A stretch of DNA of 64,000 nucleotides from Prevotella sp. S7-1-8 (GCF_000758925.1 NZ_JRNC01000032.1:1-64000), one strand, 5' to 3'; numbered from the stretch's first letter, positions 18,034 through 27,672 are shown. Numbers and translations: made by a program. Notes: a model not told the origin generated them from the letters alone.

Positions 18034-19482
18034 TTATTTAATATTGTCAACCATCCTGAAGAGACGACTCCAGCGAACGCCCGAGAATCCGTGGCGGTCG
18101 GGATCTGAGCTCCACCATATAAAAATGGGTTTACCAACCACATGGTCTTCGGGCACGAAACCCCAATATCGCGAGTCGGCGGAGTTGTGACGGTTGTCAC
18201 CCATCATCCAGTAATAGTCCATCTTGAAAGTGTAATAATGGGCCAATTTGCCGTTGATGTAGATTTGTCCGTTCTTTACAACAAGGTCATTGTTCTCGTA
18301 AACCTTTATGGGACGCTCGTAAATGGCGATATTGTCCATTGTCAATTTGAGTGTCGCTCCTCGCTTTGGTATCCATATTGGGCCATAGTTGTCACACGTC
18401 CAACCCGTCACGGCGTTGAGAGGATACAGCCCACCGGGCACGGCCGTGGTGTTGAGCTTGACGCTTTCCACCAAGTCGGTACGAGCTTTCAAGGCTTTTG
18501 CCGCTCTCTTGGTGAGTGGCATGTATCCGTTTTGGTTCAAGCTTGTGAGGTCTTCCATGGATATCTCCAACTCCTTGAGCAAGTCATCGGGGATGGGCTG
18601 CTTGAGCTTCACGAAGTATGAGTACTGCACATTGTCAGGCTCTTTGTTGGGTTTGCCATCCAAATAGACAATGCGGTTCTTGATTTGCAAGGTCTGGCCA
18701 GGCAGCCCCACGCACCTTTTCACATAATTTTCGCGGCGATCGGTGGGACGATGGTCTATGGAGCCGTACTCGTTGGGATTGTTAAGTATGTAGTTTCGGC
18801 CAATCTCGTACATGCGCCGGAAGTAGTCATACTGTTCCATTCGGTTCAAGTTGGCTGGATTTACCACATCGGTGGATTGCTCTTGATAGATTTGTTCACC
18901 AAAAGAATACACCATGGCGTAGTAGTCGGAAGCCTGATAGCGTTCTTCTGTCACGATGGTATCGCCCGCGGGATAGTTGAAAACGACGATGTCATTAAGC
19001 CGCACCTTGCCCAAACCCCTTACCCGACGATAGTCCCAATGGGGAAACTCTATGTAGCTTTTAGTGTTTATCACCGGCATGGTGTGCTGCGTGAGCGGCA
19101 TGGTGAGTGGCGTTTGCGGTATGCGTGGGCCATAGCTCAGCTTGCTTACGAACAGGTAATCGCCGGTCAAAAGGCTTTTTTCCAAAGAGCTTGAGGGAAT
19201 GACATAGTTCTGGAAGAAGAACAAATTGATGAAATAGACAGCCACAAGGGCGAACACCAAGGCATCCACCCAGCTCATTATAAATCGTACCGGGCCCTCG
19301 GAAGTTTTCCACCACTGCCACTTTATCTTCTTTGTGATGTAGACGTCGAAGATGAACGGCACGACCAACAAGCCCCACCAGCTCTCCACCCAGTACAGGA
19401 ATATCAAATAAAGAAGGAGTACGACAATGAACTTGGCCCATTGTTTTTTCATGTTTAGCTTAGCTTTTTCCTTATCAATCAT
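18034..19482 (-). CDS. lepB: signal peptidase I
   Basis: This inner-membrane serine protease removes signal peptides from exported proteins. The product has 482 residues with two or three N-terminal membrane segments (about 18-50 and 70-92). The nucleophile Ser is residue 99 in IPSSSLEKSL and the general-base Lys is residue 245 in ENYVKRCVGLPG, so both catalytic residues are present. Between them is a long insert of about 100 residues, and the C-terminal box MMGDNRHNSADSRYWGFVPE is intact. The length is large compared with E. coli LepB but usual for Bacteroidetes. It lies between dapB and a catalytically dead S26 paralogue on the same strand. Confidence 0.95.
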   Translation of the reverse strand: MIDKEKAKLNMKKQWAKFIVVLLLYLIFLYWVESWWGLLVVPFIFDVYITKKIKWQWWKTSEGPVRFIMSWVDALVFALVAVYFINLFFFQNYVIPSSSLEKSLLTGDYLFVSKLSYGPRIPQTPLTMPLTQHTMPVINTKSYIEFPHWDYRRVRGLGKVRLNDIVVFNYPAGDTIVTEERYQASDYYAMVYSFGEQIYQEQSTDVVNPANLNRMEQYDYFRRMYEIGRNYILNNPNEYGSIDHRPTDRRENYVKRCVGLPGQTLQIKNRIVYLDGKPNKEPDNVQYSYFVKLKQPIPDDLLKELEISMEDLTSLNQNGYMPLTKRAAKALKARTDLVESVKLNTTAVPGGLYPLNAVTGWTCDNYGPIWIPKRGATLKLTMDNIAIYERPIKVYENNDLVVKNGQIYINGKLAHYYTFKMDYYWMMGDNRHNSADSRYWGFVPEDHVVGKPIFIWWSSDPDRHGFSGVRWSRLFRMVDNIK

Positions 19483-19566
19483 GGTTTGTTATGATTAGTT
19501 GGTGACAAAACGGCTCCGCGTCAAATATAACAAATAATAAACAACAGCGCCCTGTGTCTTTGACAT

Positions 19567-20322
19567 TTAAAACTTAAACAAATCCCCCATAGTCAAAAGG
19601 CCGGTGCGATTTTTCGTGAACTCGGCAGCCAACACAGCTCCAAGGGCGAAGCCTTCACGCGAGTGGGCGTTGTGCGTGATGGTGATTTGGTCGGCCTCCG
19701 AGTCATAATCAACGCTGTGAATACCCGGAACCTCGTCATGTCTGATGCTGTTAATCAGCAGTTCTTGATCCGCATGGTCGTCGTTTCCGTCCACATGGCC
19801 GTCGTCCCAAGTAGTGGTTCCGAGTTTCCATGAAGTTTTGCGGTCGAGGTTCGCGACAATATCCTCCGCCAGAGTGATGGCCGTACCAGATGGGGCGTCA
19901 AGCTTATGGACATGGTGTGTCTCCTCCATCCGCACGTCATACTGCGCAAAGCCATTCATAATACGCGCCAAATACTTGTTGACCGCAGCGAAAATGGCTA
20001 CGCCAACAGAGAAATTTGAGGCCCAAAACAGCGTTTGCCCACCCTCTCGCGTCATGCGCTCAACCTCGGTTTTATGGTCCTTCATCCATCCCGTGGAGCC
20101 ACTCACAACCTTGACATTGTGCTTGAAAGCGCGGCAATAATTGTCGAACGCTGCCGTGGGATTGGTAAACTCGATGGCGACATCAGCGCTCGCGAAAGCC
20201 TCGCTATCAAAGTCTTGCTGATTGTCAACATCTATCTTACACACTATTTCATGGCCACGAGACAAGGCTATACGCTCTACCATGCGCCCCATCTTGCCAT
20301 AGCCTATCAACGCTATCTTCAT
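19567..20322 (-). CDS. dapB: 4-hydroxy-tetrahydrodipicolinate reductase
   Basis: This cytoplasmic NAD(P)H-dependent reductase makes tetrahydrodipicolinate in the lysine/diaminopimelate pathway, feeding peptidoglycan synthesis. The start is the ATG at 20322 (MKIALIGYGKMGRMVE), giving 251 residues, somewhat shorter than E. coli DapB and typical for Bacteroidetes. The N-terminal dinucleotide motif is GYGKMG. The catalytic and substrate block is ETHHVHKLDAPSGTA, with the His-His pair and Lys-x-Asp-x-Pro-Ser-Gly-Thr. It heads the group dapB, lepB, S26-like, wbqC. A TACCTTTG promoter element lies 27 bases before the start codon. Confidence 0.95.
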   Translation of the reverse strand: MKIALIGYGKMGRMVERIALSRGHEIVCKIDVDNQQDFDSEAFASADVAIEFTNPTAAFDNYCRAFKHNVKVVSGSTGWMKDHKTEVERMTREGGQTLFWASNFSVGVAIFAAVNKYLARIMNGFAQYDVRMEETHHVHKLDAPSGTAITLAEDIVANLDRKTSWKLGTTTWDDGHVDGNDDHADQELLINSIRHDEVPGIHSVDYDSEADQITITHNAHSREGFALGAVLAAEFTKNRTGLLTMGDLFKF

Positions 20323-20348
20323 AATCGTAACGATATTAAACCTTTTTG

Positions 20349-20356
20349 CAAAGGTA
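20349..20356 (-). promoter_or_regulatory. predicted dapB promoter -7 element
   Basis: The minus strand reads TACCTTTG, an exact TAnnTTTG match, giving a leader of about 20 bases before dapB. No TTTG at 19-21 bases upstream was identified. Confidence 0.5.
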
Positions 20357-20460
20357 ACCAAAAACTATGAATGTACTCTTTAGAGCACCTTAAATTATTC
20401 AAAAAGAACAGATTGCACATACATTTTTTGCGTTTCAAAAAGAAAATGTACCGTATAATC

Positions 20461-20491
20461 TTTGCGATGAGAAATAAAAAGGGTAATTTTG
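20461..20491 (+). promoter_or_regulatory. canonical Bacteroidetes promoter of the PCMD lipoprotein gene
   Basis: TTTG (20461-20464), a 19-base spacer and TAATTTTG (20484-20491) match both halves of the Bacteroidetes vegetative promoter. The start codon follows 61 bases later. Confidence 0.7.
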
Positions 20492-20552
20492 CGGCCTAAT
20501 TCAAGATGCGCTTTGCACATTTTCTTATTTTTTGTGTAATCTTTTTTATTCT

Positions 20553-21740
20553 ATGAGCAAAATCAAAATATTGTTTTCCATACTCGTATGCGGCGCCCTT
20601 ATGTCTTGCATCAAAGAAGAACCTCTCAACGCAGAGTGCGACATTGAGCAAATTTGGTTTCATCTTGATGACCCTACGGCCACTTTTTTCACCGCGGCCG
20701 ACACCATGAAGGTGGTGTCCTCGACAGAAGACAATGTCACGTTTCATGTGCAACGAAATCACCAATCTGACCTGACTGCCCTGATACCCCACTTGGCGCT
20801 CGCCCCCGGCGCGCGCGCCTCACTGCGCCAAAACACCGTAGACGCTGTGTCTGGCGGAAACATCACCTATCGCGTCACATCCGAGGATGGGCTTTGGCAT
20901 CGCGACTACACCATCTCCATCGTGCCGCTACTGCGCACCATCGCAGAAACCGTGAGCTATGATTTTGAGCATTTCGAACTGGAAAAGAAAAACAAGCATT
21001 ACTATATTTGGACATGCGCGACAAAAGAGGAGGCCGCCATCTCCAAATGGACAAATGGCAACGAAGGCTTTGCCATGGCTCGTCCATCCGCAAAGCCAGA
21101 GGAATATCCATCAGTCCCACTCATTGATGGCTACGATGGGCATGGCCTGAAACTCACCACGCGCAGCACGGGTTTCTTGGGGTCAGCGTTCAAGAAGCCC
21201 ATCGCCGCCGGCAATTTCTATCTCGGAGAATTCGACTTTGGCAAGGCTGTGTTGGCTCCCATGCAAGCCACCAAGTTTGGCATTCCCTTTGATCGCCAAC
21301 CTATTTCTATCACGGGATATTACAAATACAAACCCGGCAAAAAGGTTATCGACAAAAACAGCAAAGCCATACCGGGCAAAACCGACGAGCCCGCTATCTA
21401 TGCGGTGTTCTATCGCAACACTGACGCCAACGGCAATCACGTGACGCTCTATGGCGATGACGTGAAAACCAACGCTAACATAGTGGCGATAGCCAATGTG
21501 GGAAAACTGCCGGCGACAAACCAATGGACAGCCTTCAAACTCACGTTCGATTACAAAGAGCCTATAGACTATACGCTCTTGGACAACCGCGGATACAATC
21601 TCACCATCGTTTTCTCGTCGAGTCAAAACGGAGATAGCTTCGAAGGCGCTGTCGGCTCGGAGCTATGCATAGACAAAGTGCGTGTAATCTGCAAAAAAGA
21701 AGAGGAAGTGACAAAAGCCGTTTCCAACAAAAAAAATTGA
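20553..21740 (+). CDS. surface lipoprotein with PCMD (putative carbohydrate metabolism) domain
   Basis: I start this 395-residue protein at the ATG at 20553, which gives a lipoprotein signal with lipobox LMSC and lipidated Cys at 19. An Ig-like N-terminal region with DUF-type repeats is followed by a C-terminal domain starting about residue 140 (VSYDFEHFELEKK) with YDGHGLKLTTRSTG and WTAFKLTFDY, which I recognise as the PCMD family of Bacteroidetes surface proteins, thought to bind carbohydrate. It is followed after 25 bases by an outer-membrane barrel gene, so the two may form a surface complex. The function is not established. Confidence 0.8.
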   Translation: MSKIKILFSILVCGALMSCIKEEPLNAECDIEQIWFHLDDPTATFFTAADTMKVVSSTEDNVTFHVQRNHQSDLTALIPHLALAPGARASLRQNTVDAVSGGNITYRVTSEDGLWHRDYTISIVPLLRTIAETVSYDFEHFELEKKNKHYYIWTCATKEEAAISKWTNGNEGFAMARPSAKPEEYPSVPLIDGYDGHGLKLTTRSTGFLGSAFKKPIAAGNFYLGEFDFGKAVLAPMQATKFGIPFDRQPISITGYYKYKPGKKVIDKNSKAIPGKTDEPAIYAVFYRNTDANGNHVTLYGDDVKTNANIVAIANVGKLPATNQWTAFKLTFDYKEPIDYTLLDNRGYNLTIVFSSSQNGDSFEGAVGSELCIDKVRVICKKEEEVTKAVSNKKN

Positions 21741-21765
21741 ACACTCAACAATCCATCATACCATA

Positions 21766-22524
21766 ATGACAACGCTAAGAACACTCATTATATCCCTTTG
21801 TTTCCACGTGGCCAACGCATATGCCTTTGATATCATTTTCCCTCAAGACCTATCGCTCAAGGCAAGGTTGGGCTACAACCTTGGCGGCACGGCGCCGATA
21901 GGCCTTCCCCCGTCCATTCGCAAGCTTAACTCATACCGTCTACAACCCAACTTCAGCGTCGGTTTGGACGCCATTCGTCCAATCAATGACAATTGGAGCG
22001 TGCTCATGGGATTGCATCTCGAGAACAAAGGCATGAACATTGATGCGCGCGTAAAAAACTATTACGAGGAGATTGTGCGTGGCGACGAGCGGATAAGCGG
22101 TAGGTTTACCGGCAACGTCAACACCTATGTGCGAGAATGGATGTTCACCATTCCGCTGCAAGCCGTGTGGTCTCCCATTTCAAAGGTAGATTTTCGGGTT
22201 GGTCCTTACTTCTCCGTAGTACCCGCAAAAAAATTCAATGGCTATGCCCATAACGGCTACCTGCGCGTCGGCGACCCTACGGGGGCCAAGGTTATTCTTG
22301 GTGAAGACGAGACCTCAAGGGGCTTTTACGACTTCTCCGGAGACATGCGCAACATGCAATGGGGCTTTGACATTGGCGCGGATTGGAACTGCTATCGCCG
22401 CCTTGAGGTCTACGCTGACATCAGTTGGGGCGTGACAGGCATATTTAAGAAACGCTTTAAGACCTTGGAACAAACGCTATACCCCATATTCGGAACCGTT
22501 GGCGTGGCGTACAAACTAAAATGA
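21766..22524 (+). CDS. outer-membrane beta-barrel protein (PorT-like fold)
   Basis: This 252-residue exported protein has a signal peptide (TLIISLCFHVANAYAF), then alternating hydrophobic and polar strands typical of a small eight-stranded barrel (DLSLKARLGYNLGGTA, NWSVLMGLHLENKGM, VDFRVGPYFSVVPAK), ending in VGVAYKLK. The Bacteroidetes outer-membrane beta-barrel (PorT-like) group is the best description. It follows the PCMD lipoprotein after 25 bases and is probably co-transcribed. Its last 9 bases overlap the 3' end of the convergent dusB gene, so there is no room for a separate terminator. Confidence 0.8.
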   Translation: MTTLRTLIISLCFHVANAYAFDIIFPQDLSLKARLGYNLGGTAPIGLPPSIRKLNSYRLQPNFSVGLDAIRPINDNWSVLMGLHLENKGMNIDARVKNYYEEIVRGDERISGRFTGNVNTYVREWMFTIPLQAVWSPISKVDFRVGPYFSVVPAKKFNGYAHNGYLRVGDPTGAKVILGEDETSRGFYDFSGDMRNMQWGFDIGADWNCYRRLEVYADISWGVTGIFKKRFKTLEQTLYPIFGTVGVAYKLK

Positions 22525-23523
22525 CCGCTGCCTCAACAAGTCTCGGCAATTTTCCAATATGGCCATAAGCTCGTCCACGGTTTCAGCTCTAAGCATGGAG
22601 ATGCGTGTTTGCCTGAAGTTTGGAATGTGCTTAAAGATGGGCGAAGCGGCAAGATGACGACGCGTATGCAGTATACCGCGATACTCGTCTATACGCTCCA
22701 CGTTAATGCGAAGCTGTTCCTCAAGTATGTCAATTTTGTCATCCAAAGTCAACGATTGGGCAACGGCCGAGACGCCATCCGCACCTTGGTCGAGACAGTC
22801 GCGCATCTCCTTGAATATCCACGGATGGCCAAAGGTGGCGCGCCCCACCATCACCGCATCCACGCCATAGCTCTCAAACGCGCGCTTGGCCTCTTCGGGC
22901 GTGGTAATATCACCATTGCCTATGATGGGGATGCGCATCCGCGGGTTGCGTTTCACCTCGCCTATCAGCGTCCAGTCAGCGTCGCCCGTGTACATCTGCG
23001 AGCGTGTCCGACCGTGTATGGTCAACGCTTGGATGCCACAATCTTGCAATCGTTCGGCCAATTCGGCAATGACAATATTGTTCCCATCCCATCCCAACCG
23101 TGTCTTTGCCGTTACCGGAACCCGCACCGCGTCAACCACGGCGCGGGTTATCTCAAGCATCAACGGGATGTTTCGAAGCAACCCAGCGCCAGCGCCTTTG
23201 CCCGCTACTTTCTTCACGGGACACCCAAAGTTTAGATCTATGACGTCAGGCCGCACCGTCTCCACAATCCTCGCGGCCTCCACCATGGACGCCACGTCGC
23301 GGCCGTAAATCTGTATTCCCACAGGCCTTTCATCGTCATCAATGGCCATTTTGGCCAAAGTGGACTTTATGTTACGCACAACGGCCTCCGCCGAGACGAA
23401 CTCCGTGTACATCATGTCGGCGCCAAAACGCTTGCACAATTTGCGAAAGCCAATATCGGTCACGTCTTCCATTGGGGCGAGGAAGAGTGGCTGGTTTCCA
23501 AATTCTGTATTACCTATTTTCAT
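22516..23523 (-). CDS. dusB: tRNA-dihydrouridine synthase
   Basis: This FMN-dependent enzyme reduces uridine to dihydrouridine in the tRNA D loop. The product has 335 residues. The TIM-barrel opening is NQPLFLAPMEDVTDIGFR. The tRNA contact and catalytic loop DLNFGCPVKKVAGKGAGAGL contains the active-site Cys. FMN binding is supported by IPIIGNGDI and AVMVGRATFGHPW. The C-terminal helical domain is present. Its end overlaps the convergent barrel gene by 9 bases. A TAACTTTG element ends 10 bases before the start codon, so its mRNA may be nearly leaderless. Confidence 0.93.
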   Translation of the reverse strand: MKIGNTEFGNQPLFLAPMEDVTDIGFRKLCKRFGADMMYTEFVSAEAVVRNIKSTLAKMAIDDDERPVGIQIYGRDVASMVEAARIVETVRPDVIDLNFGCPVKKVAGKGAGAGLLRNIPLMLEITRAVVDAVRVPVTAKTRLGWDGNNIVIAELAERLQDCGIQALTIHGRTRSQMYTGDADWTLIGEVKRNPRMRIPIIGNGDITTPEEAKRAFESYGVDAVMVGRATFGHPWIFKEMRDCLDQGADGVSAVAQSLTLDDKIDILEEQLRINVERIDEYRGILHTRRHLAASPIFKHIPNFRQTRISMLRAETVDELMAILENCRDLLRQRSF

Positions 23524-23532
23524 AATTGGTCA

Positions 23533-23565
23533 CAAAGTTACGATTTTTAGACGGTATTCGCCAAT
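23533..23565 (-). promoter_or_regulatory. predicted dusB promoter
   Basis: The minus strand has TAACTTTG (23540-23533) preceded, after 21 bases, by ATTG (23565-23562), a one-base variant of the -33 TTTG. The last base of the -7 element is only 10 bases before the ATG. Confidence 0.55.
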
Positions 23566-23649
23566 GTGGGAGATACAAATTGATGCCCCGCCTGTCTTTC
23601 AAGCAAGTGGGTTTCCTATGCCGACGTTTAGCCCAACAAGGGCTTCTCG

Positions 23650-24780
23650 CTATCCTAACAAGTGGTATGTGCCGCCCGCGTATGGCTTGACGACACCCTT
23701 CATCTCCAAATTGAAAAGCAGCGAAGACAGTTGTCCAATAGGGATGCCGGTTTTCACGCTGATGATATTGAGTTGCAAATCGTTCAGTTTTTGCAACAGT
23801 TTCACCACCAACCGCTCGTTTTCTGACAATTCTGGAAACAAGTCGAGAGCTATTCCAGCCTGTTTTATACCTGCGGCCTCGCGACTGTCAGCCCATCCCA
23901 TGGCATTGAGCAAGTCGTCGGCCGAAGTTATAAGTCCCGCGCCGTTGTCACGAATGAGGCGGTTGCAGCCCTCGCTGTAAATAGCTCCCACCGGACCTGG
24001 GAAAGCGAACACGTCGCGATTGTATTCCTTGGAAATGCGCGTGGTGATAAGGCCGCCTCCCTTTTGGGCACTCTCCACAATGACACAAGCGTCCGAGATG
24101 CCCGCGACGATGCGATTACGCCGCACGAAATTGAGCTTGTCGGCGTTGGTGTGGGTCATAAACTCCGTAAGCAAGCCGCCGTGACGAACCATCTCATTGG
24201 CCACGTCTCGATGCCGAGGGGGATAAAGATTATCCAATCCGTGCGCCAACACGCCTATGGTGTACATGCCATTGCGCAACGCGTTGCGATGGGCGCACAC
24301 GTCAACACCGTAAGCCAAACCACTCACCACAACAACATCGGGGCATCGCAGGCGCAGGTCGTCAATCAAGTGGCGCACCAAATCCTCGCCATAGGGAGTG
24401 CAATGACGGGTTCCGACGATGTTGACAATACGGCGCGCGTTCAGGTTGGCCGTACCTTTATAAAACAGCATCAGCGGCGCGTCAGGACACTCCTTGAGCC
24501 GCGCCGGGTAAGCGTCGTCATTGAGGCAGAGCGAGGTTATGCCGTGCGCCTCGTTATATTCCAACTCTTCTTCACATCTGGCGCGCACCACCTCCACGTC
24601 TTTCAGCGCCTCGACCACCTTGGCCGGCAATCCGCCGAACAGATGGGGCAGCTCGTCGCGACGCTCCACGATGGCCGTTGCCGACCCTAACGAACGGTAG
24701 AGTTGAACCATGGTGTTGAGGTGATAATAGCTCAACCGGGTGAGGATGGCGGTATTAATGAGTTCGTCTGTAGACATCAT
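23650..24780 (-). CDS. dprA: DNA-processing protein
   Basis: DprA binds incoming single-stranded DNA and loads RecA during natural transformation; it is also kept in many non-competent bacteria. The product has 376 residues with an N-terminal helical (SAM-like) domain, then the Rossmann-fold DprA/Smf domain with IVGTRHCTPYGEDL, VVVSGLAYGVDVCAHRNAL, VLAHGLDNLYPPRHR and LLTEF, and a C-terminal winged-helix domain (LNIISVKTGIPIGQLSSLLF). It is downstream of the thioesterase gene by 79 bases on the same strand and upstream of dusB, which has its own promoter. Confidence 0.94.
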   Translation of the reverse strand: MMSTDELINTAILTRLSYYHLNTMVQLYRSLGSATAIVERRDELPHLFGGLPAKVVEALKDVEVVRARCEEELEYNEAHGITSLCLNDDAYPARLKECPDAPLMLFYKGTANLNARRIVNIVGTRHCTPYGEDLVRHLIDDLRLRCPDVVVVSGLAYGVDVCAHRNALRNGMYTIGVLAHGLDNLYPPRHRDVANEMVRHGGLLTEFMTHTNADKLNFVRRNRIVAGISDACVIVESAQKGGGLITTRISKEYNRDVFAFPGPVGAIYSEGCNRLIRDNGAGLITSADDLLNAMGWADSREAAGIKQAGIALDLFPELSENERLVVKLLQKLNDLQLNIISVKTGIPIGQLSSLLFNLEMKGVVKPYAGGTYHLLG

Positions 24781-24859
24781 AGCTTAGATTATACGATGGA
24801 ATGGGCGTAAAAGCGGTTTTATGGCAATGGGGCGTCGCGCGCCGACAGGCACGCTCCGC

Positions 24860-25306
24860 CTATTCGTCGACAGTATGCCGTTCGCGTTCAAAAGCCTCGA
24901 TTACGGGCAAGAAAGCACGGTCGTAATCTTCGCTTTGCGCCAACACGCCGTTGACAAGCGTCACCAATTCCACGTCGGCATGAAAGGATAGCTGGCCGTC
25001 GGAAGAGCGGTATATGTCGTGCGAGAACACGTACTTGAGACCATCCTTGCGCAAGTTCAAGCACGACAACATCTCGTCGTCAGACCGTAGCGGCGCCCTG
25101 TACTTGAGTTTCATGCGCGCCACCACGGCATCCACGCCCTTGTGGTGCAGCTCCGAGAAACTGACGCCGACCGAACGGAGAAACCGATGGCGAGTGTGCT
25201 CGGTGTAGTGCAGGTAGTTGGCGTTATTAACGATCCCCTGAATATCACATTCATAGTCGCGCACGTCCATGCGCGTCTCAAACAAATAGTTTTTCTTCTT
25301 TGTCAT
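24860..25306 (-). CDS. acyl-CoA thioesterase, 4HBT/YbgC hot-dog family
   Basis: This 148-residue cytoplasmic hot-dog-fold enzyme has the N-terminal active-site block VRDYECDIQGIVNNANYLHY followed by TEHTRHRFL, with the conserved Asp, Asn-Asn and Tyr of the 4-hydroxybenzoyl-CoA thioesterase group. It would hydrolyse an acyl-CoA; the chain is unknown. It lies between a DUF2851 gene (90 bases upstream) and dprA (79 bases downstream), all on the minus strand, probably one transcription unit. Confidence 0.9.
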   Translation of the reverse strand: MTKKKNYLFETRMDVRDYECDIQGIVNNANYLHYTEHTRHRFLRSVGVSFSELHHKGVDAVVARMKLKYRAPLRSDDEMLSCLNLRKDGLKYVFSHDIYRSSDGQLSFHADVELVTLVNGVLAQSEDYDRAFLPVIEAFERERHTVDE

Positions 25307-25396
25307 CTTCGTTCATGTTTATAAGTGTATCTGTCTTTTGTTGTCTGTCCCCAATGTAGCGAGCGCGCCTTGTCGAGATGGCAGGCGCTGCGGCTC

Positions 25397-26707
25397 TCAA
25401 GGGCGATCCTGTTTGGCTCTGGACAAATAGTGATAGCCCAAACGGCATCTCAAGCACTCGCACTTGTCGCAATATTCGTTTTTCAGTTGGATGAGGGCCT
25501 GCGAATCTCCGGCGTTTTCAACGCTCAACCCACAGTCTTTCCACATCCTGACAATGTGATTGTCCTCGGCTTTGAGCGCTTCCAGAAAATTGATGGCGCG
25601 CTCGCACAAGCTATCGTCACGCTTGTGCCTGCCATACGCGAAAAGCATCGGCACGACGGTATTGACGAGCAGCACGTTTCTCGAGGCTGCCGACACGCGT
25701 TTTTCCCGTCTCGGACTCTCGTGGCCAAAAGTGTAGTGCGTCTCCCAATAGCGCGTCACGTTGGCGCACAGCAAATCGCCAGCGTCGGCCACCTCGTGAC
25801 AGTCCACAAGATTGGCCAGGCTCATCTTGCGTTGATAGTACAGGTTGGCGAGCTGGGCAATGCGTATATACGGAAAATTTTGTGGCCTCAACCTCAAAAA
25901 TCGCCATTGCGAACAATCCATCGGCAGCAAGCCGAACTTATGCGCCAAATAACGATACTCCGCTCTCAACCGCGCGAAATAATCATCTTTGACAGCCGCC
26001 TCGCGATGCCGCTCGGGCATGGCCGACGGGTCCAACAACCCCGCTTGGCCCATAAAGATAGCCTCTATCTGCAAGAGATTGTCCCTATGGTGGGCCACGC
26101 ACTGCAGTGGCACGCTCCGCGCCCACCGCTCCAAGGCGTCGCTATTGATGCCAAACCCATAGTTGCGGGCCAGCGTCACAAAGCAAGCGTCCTCCCACGA
26201 CCCGTCGCACAACTTGACCCTACGGCGTATAGCCTCTGTCTTCTGCTCCAAACGCTCCGTTTGCAGCGCATTCATATAAGCATGTATGGCCAGCCGCGAG
26301 ATTGAAGGAATAATCTGGTAGCAAGGCGGATAGCGTTCTGTCTTGCGCAGCTCGTCATAGTTTTGGCGTACAGTCTCGGGCACGTCAAGTTGCAATTGGG
26401 GCAGTATCTGCCCCGAACAGGTCTGCACATCGGTGTCGATGATACCTGCCACATGCAGGATTACGCTGTCATAACGCTCGTCCGTATGGTGGCGATGCAA
26501 GTACCACTCTGACGCTTTGTCGTGTATCTCGACGTTGCCCACCCACATGGTGTCACCTATTTTGACCTTGGCGTTAAAAAAATCAGGACCCGCGTCATGG
26601 TTGTGCAGTCCTGAATCGATTACCTCCACGGGGCGACCATCGGTGGCGCGCAGGCCCCCCAACGGAAAAAGCTTGTGTTTCCAAACATAGTGCAAAAGTT
26701 GCTCCAT
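25397..26707 (-). CDS. DUF2851 family protein
   Basis: This is a 436-residue cytoplasmic protein of unknown function, conserved in Bacteroidetes. I use the ATG at 26707 (MEQLLHYVWKHKLFPL). The N-terminal block DGRPVEVIDSGLHNHDAGPDF with FNAKVKIGDTMWVGNVEIH and the stretch around HHTDERYDSVILHV are the parts I recognise. They resemble a nuclease-like core with His and Asp, but no activity is known. The C-terminus has a Cys-rich ending (CDKCECLRCRLGYHYLSR) that may bind a metal. It is the first gene of the minus-strand group leading to the thioesterase and dprA. Confidence 0.85.
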   Translation of the reverse strand: MEQLLHYVWKHKLFPLGGLRATDGRPVEVIDSGLHNHDAGPDFFNAKVKIGDTMWVGNVEIHDKASEWYLHRHHTDERYDSVILHVAGIIDTDVQTCSGQILPQLQLDVPETVRQNYDELRKTERYPPCYQIIPSISRLAIHAYMNALQTERLEQKTEAIRRRVKLCDGSWEDACFVTLARNYGFGINSDALERWARSVPLQCVAHHRDNLLQIEAIFMGQAGLLDPSAMPERHREAAVKDDYFARLRAEYRYLAHKFGLLPMDCSQWRFLRLRPQNFPYIRIAQLANLYYQRKMSLANLVDCHEVADAGDLLCANVTRYWETHYTFGHESPRREKRVSAASRNVLLVNTVVPMLFAYGRHKRDDSLCERAINFLEALKAEDNHIVRMWKDCGLSVENAGDSQALIQLKNEYCDKCECLRCRLGYHYLSRAKQDRP

Positions 26708-26778
26708 CGACAAAAGATTAATAAGACGTGTTTCGAAATCGCGCTTCTCAAACGCAAAAAAGCATACTCCATGTCATG

Positions 26779-26786
26779 CAAAAGTA
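26779..26786 (-). promoter_or_regulatory. predicted promoter of the DUF2851 gene
   Basis: The minus strand reads TACTTTTG (TAnnTTTG) 72 bases before the start codon. No -33 TTTG was found at the right distance. Confidence 0.45.
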
Positions 26787-27213
26787 AAAATAAATATCTG
26801 AAAATGGTTATCCAATATGAAAAATCTTATTTTTTAAAGTTCTCCCAATGGCACACTCCTGCCCTCCACCCTGCCTCGTGGCAAAATACCGGAGCCGACA
26901 GCGGGCACGTTTGGACAAGCCATGACAACCGCGTGCCATCTGTAAACGCCAAGGCTTGTCGAGACACGCCGCGCCACAAGTTTGCCACAAGCGAGGTGAA
27001 AGGCAACGCCGACCGACAACGCCACAGCGTCAGGAGAGAACCCTTTGACAATTAAAAATAAATGACAAAAGGTGGTTCAAAATTCGAGTATTTGGAAACA
27101 ACAAGGTCATCGCTCGCAAATACGCGGAAAACAGACCGCCTTTACAAACGCCTATCACACAGCATATTACTTCAAACAATCAGTTTTGATGGCGTGTTTT
27201 TTGTCTCCGTGGT

Positions 27214-27325
27214 TTGGCATTGGCACTCATTCGCACGGCGATTAAGCGTTAATCGCATGGCCAATAAGCCTTATCGGCATGGCGTTTACGCCCGATACGC
27301 ATCATGAATAGATACGAACGGCAGC
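27214..27325. repeat. intergenic repeat copy B (TTAAACGC family)
   Basis: This copy contains CATTCGCACGG followed by the palindrome CGATTAAGCGTTAATCG (27239-27255), then CATGGCCAATAAGCC and ATGAATAGATAC. The last 12 bases occur exactly, inverted, in copy D near 46.3 kb. Confidence 0.6.
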
Positions 27326-27635
27326 GAGTGCCATCGACGAAAGACAACGTGAAAGCAAACGGAAGCGAAAATAATGGGCGTTCGCGCTGTAGAACAACCG
27401 GTTTAGCAGGGCCATTTTTTATGACTTTTTATAAACAAAATGATGGCCAGCCACGCTTGGCGCACATTTTTCACGAAGCGACACAGGGCTTTCATGTCAG
27501 ACGGACCTCGCGTCCACGGTATGCCACATTGGATCACATGGCACGCCTAAGCAGACGCACCCATCGGGAGCCCAACAGTTGGAGGGCCGATTTGCAAATG
27601 ACAAAGGAGGGGCGCGACAACCTAAAAAAATGGTA

Positions 27636-27672
27636 TTTGCCATGCCTATATGCAATCTTTTTCATATCTTTG
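27636..27672 (+). promoter_or_regulatory. predicted ruvB promoter
   Basis: TATCTTTG (27665-27672) is an exact -7 element. TTTG at 27636-27639 may be the -33 element but is 25 bases away, longer than usual. The ATG at 27689 follows 16 bases after the -7 element. Confidence 0.5.
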
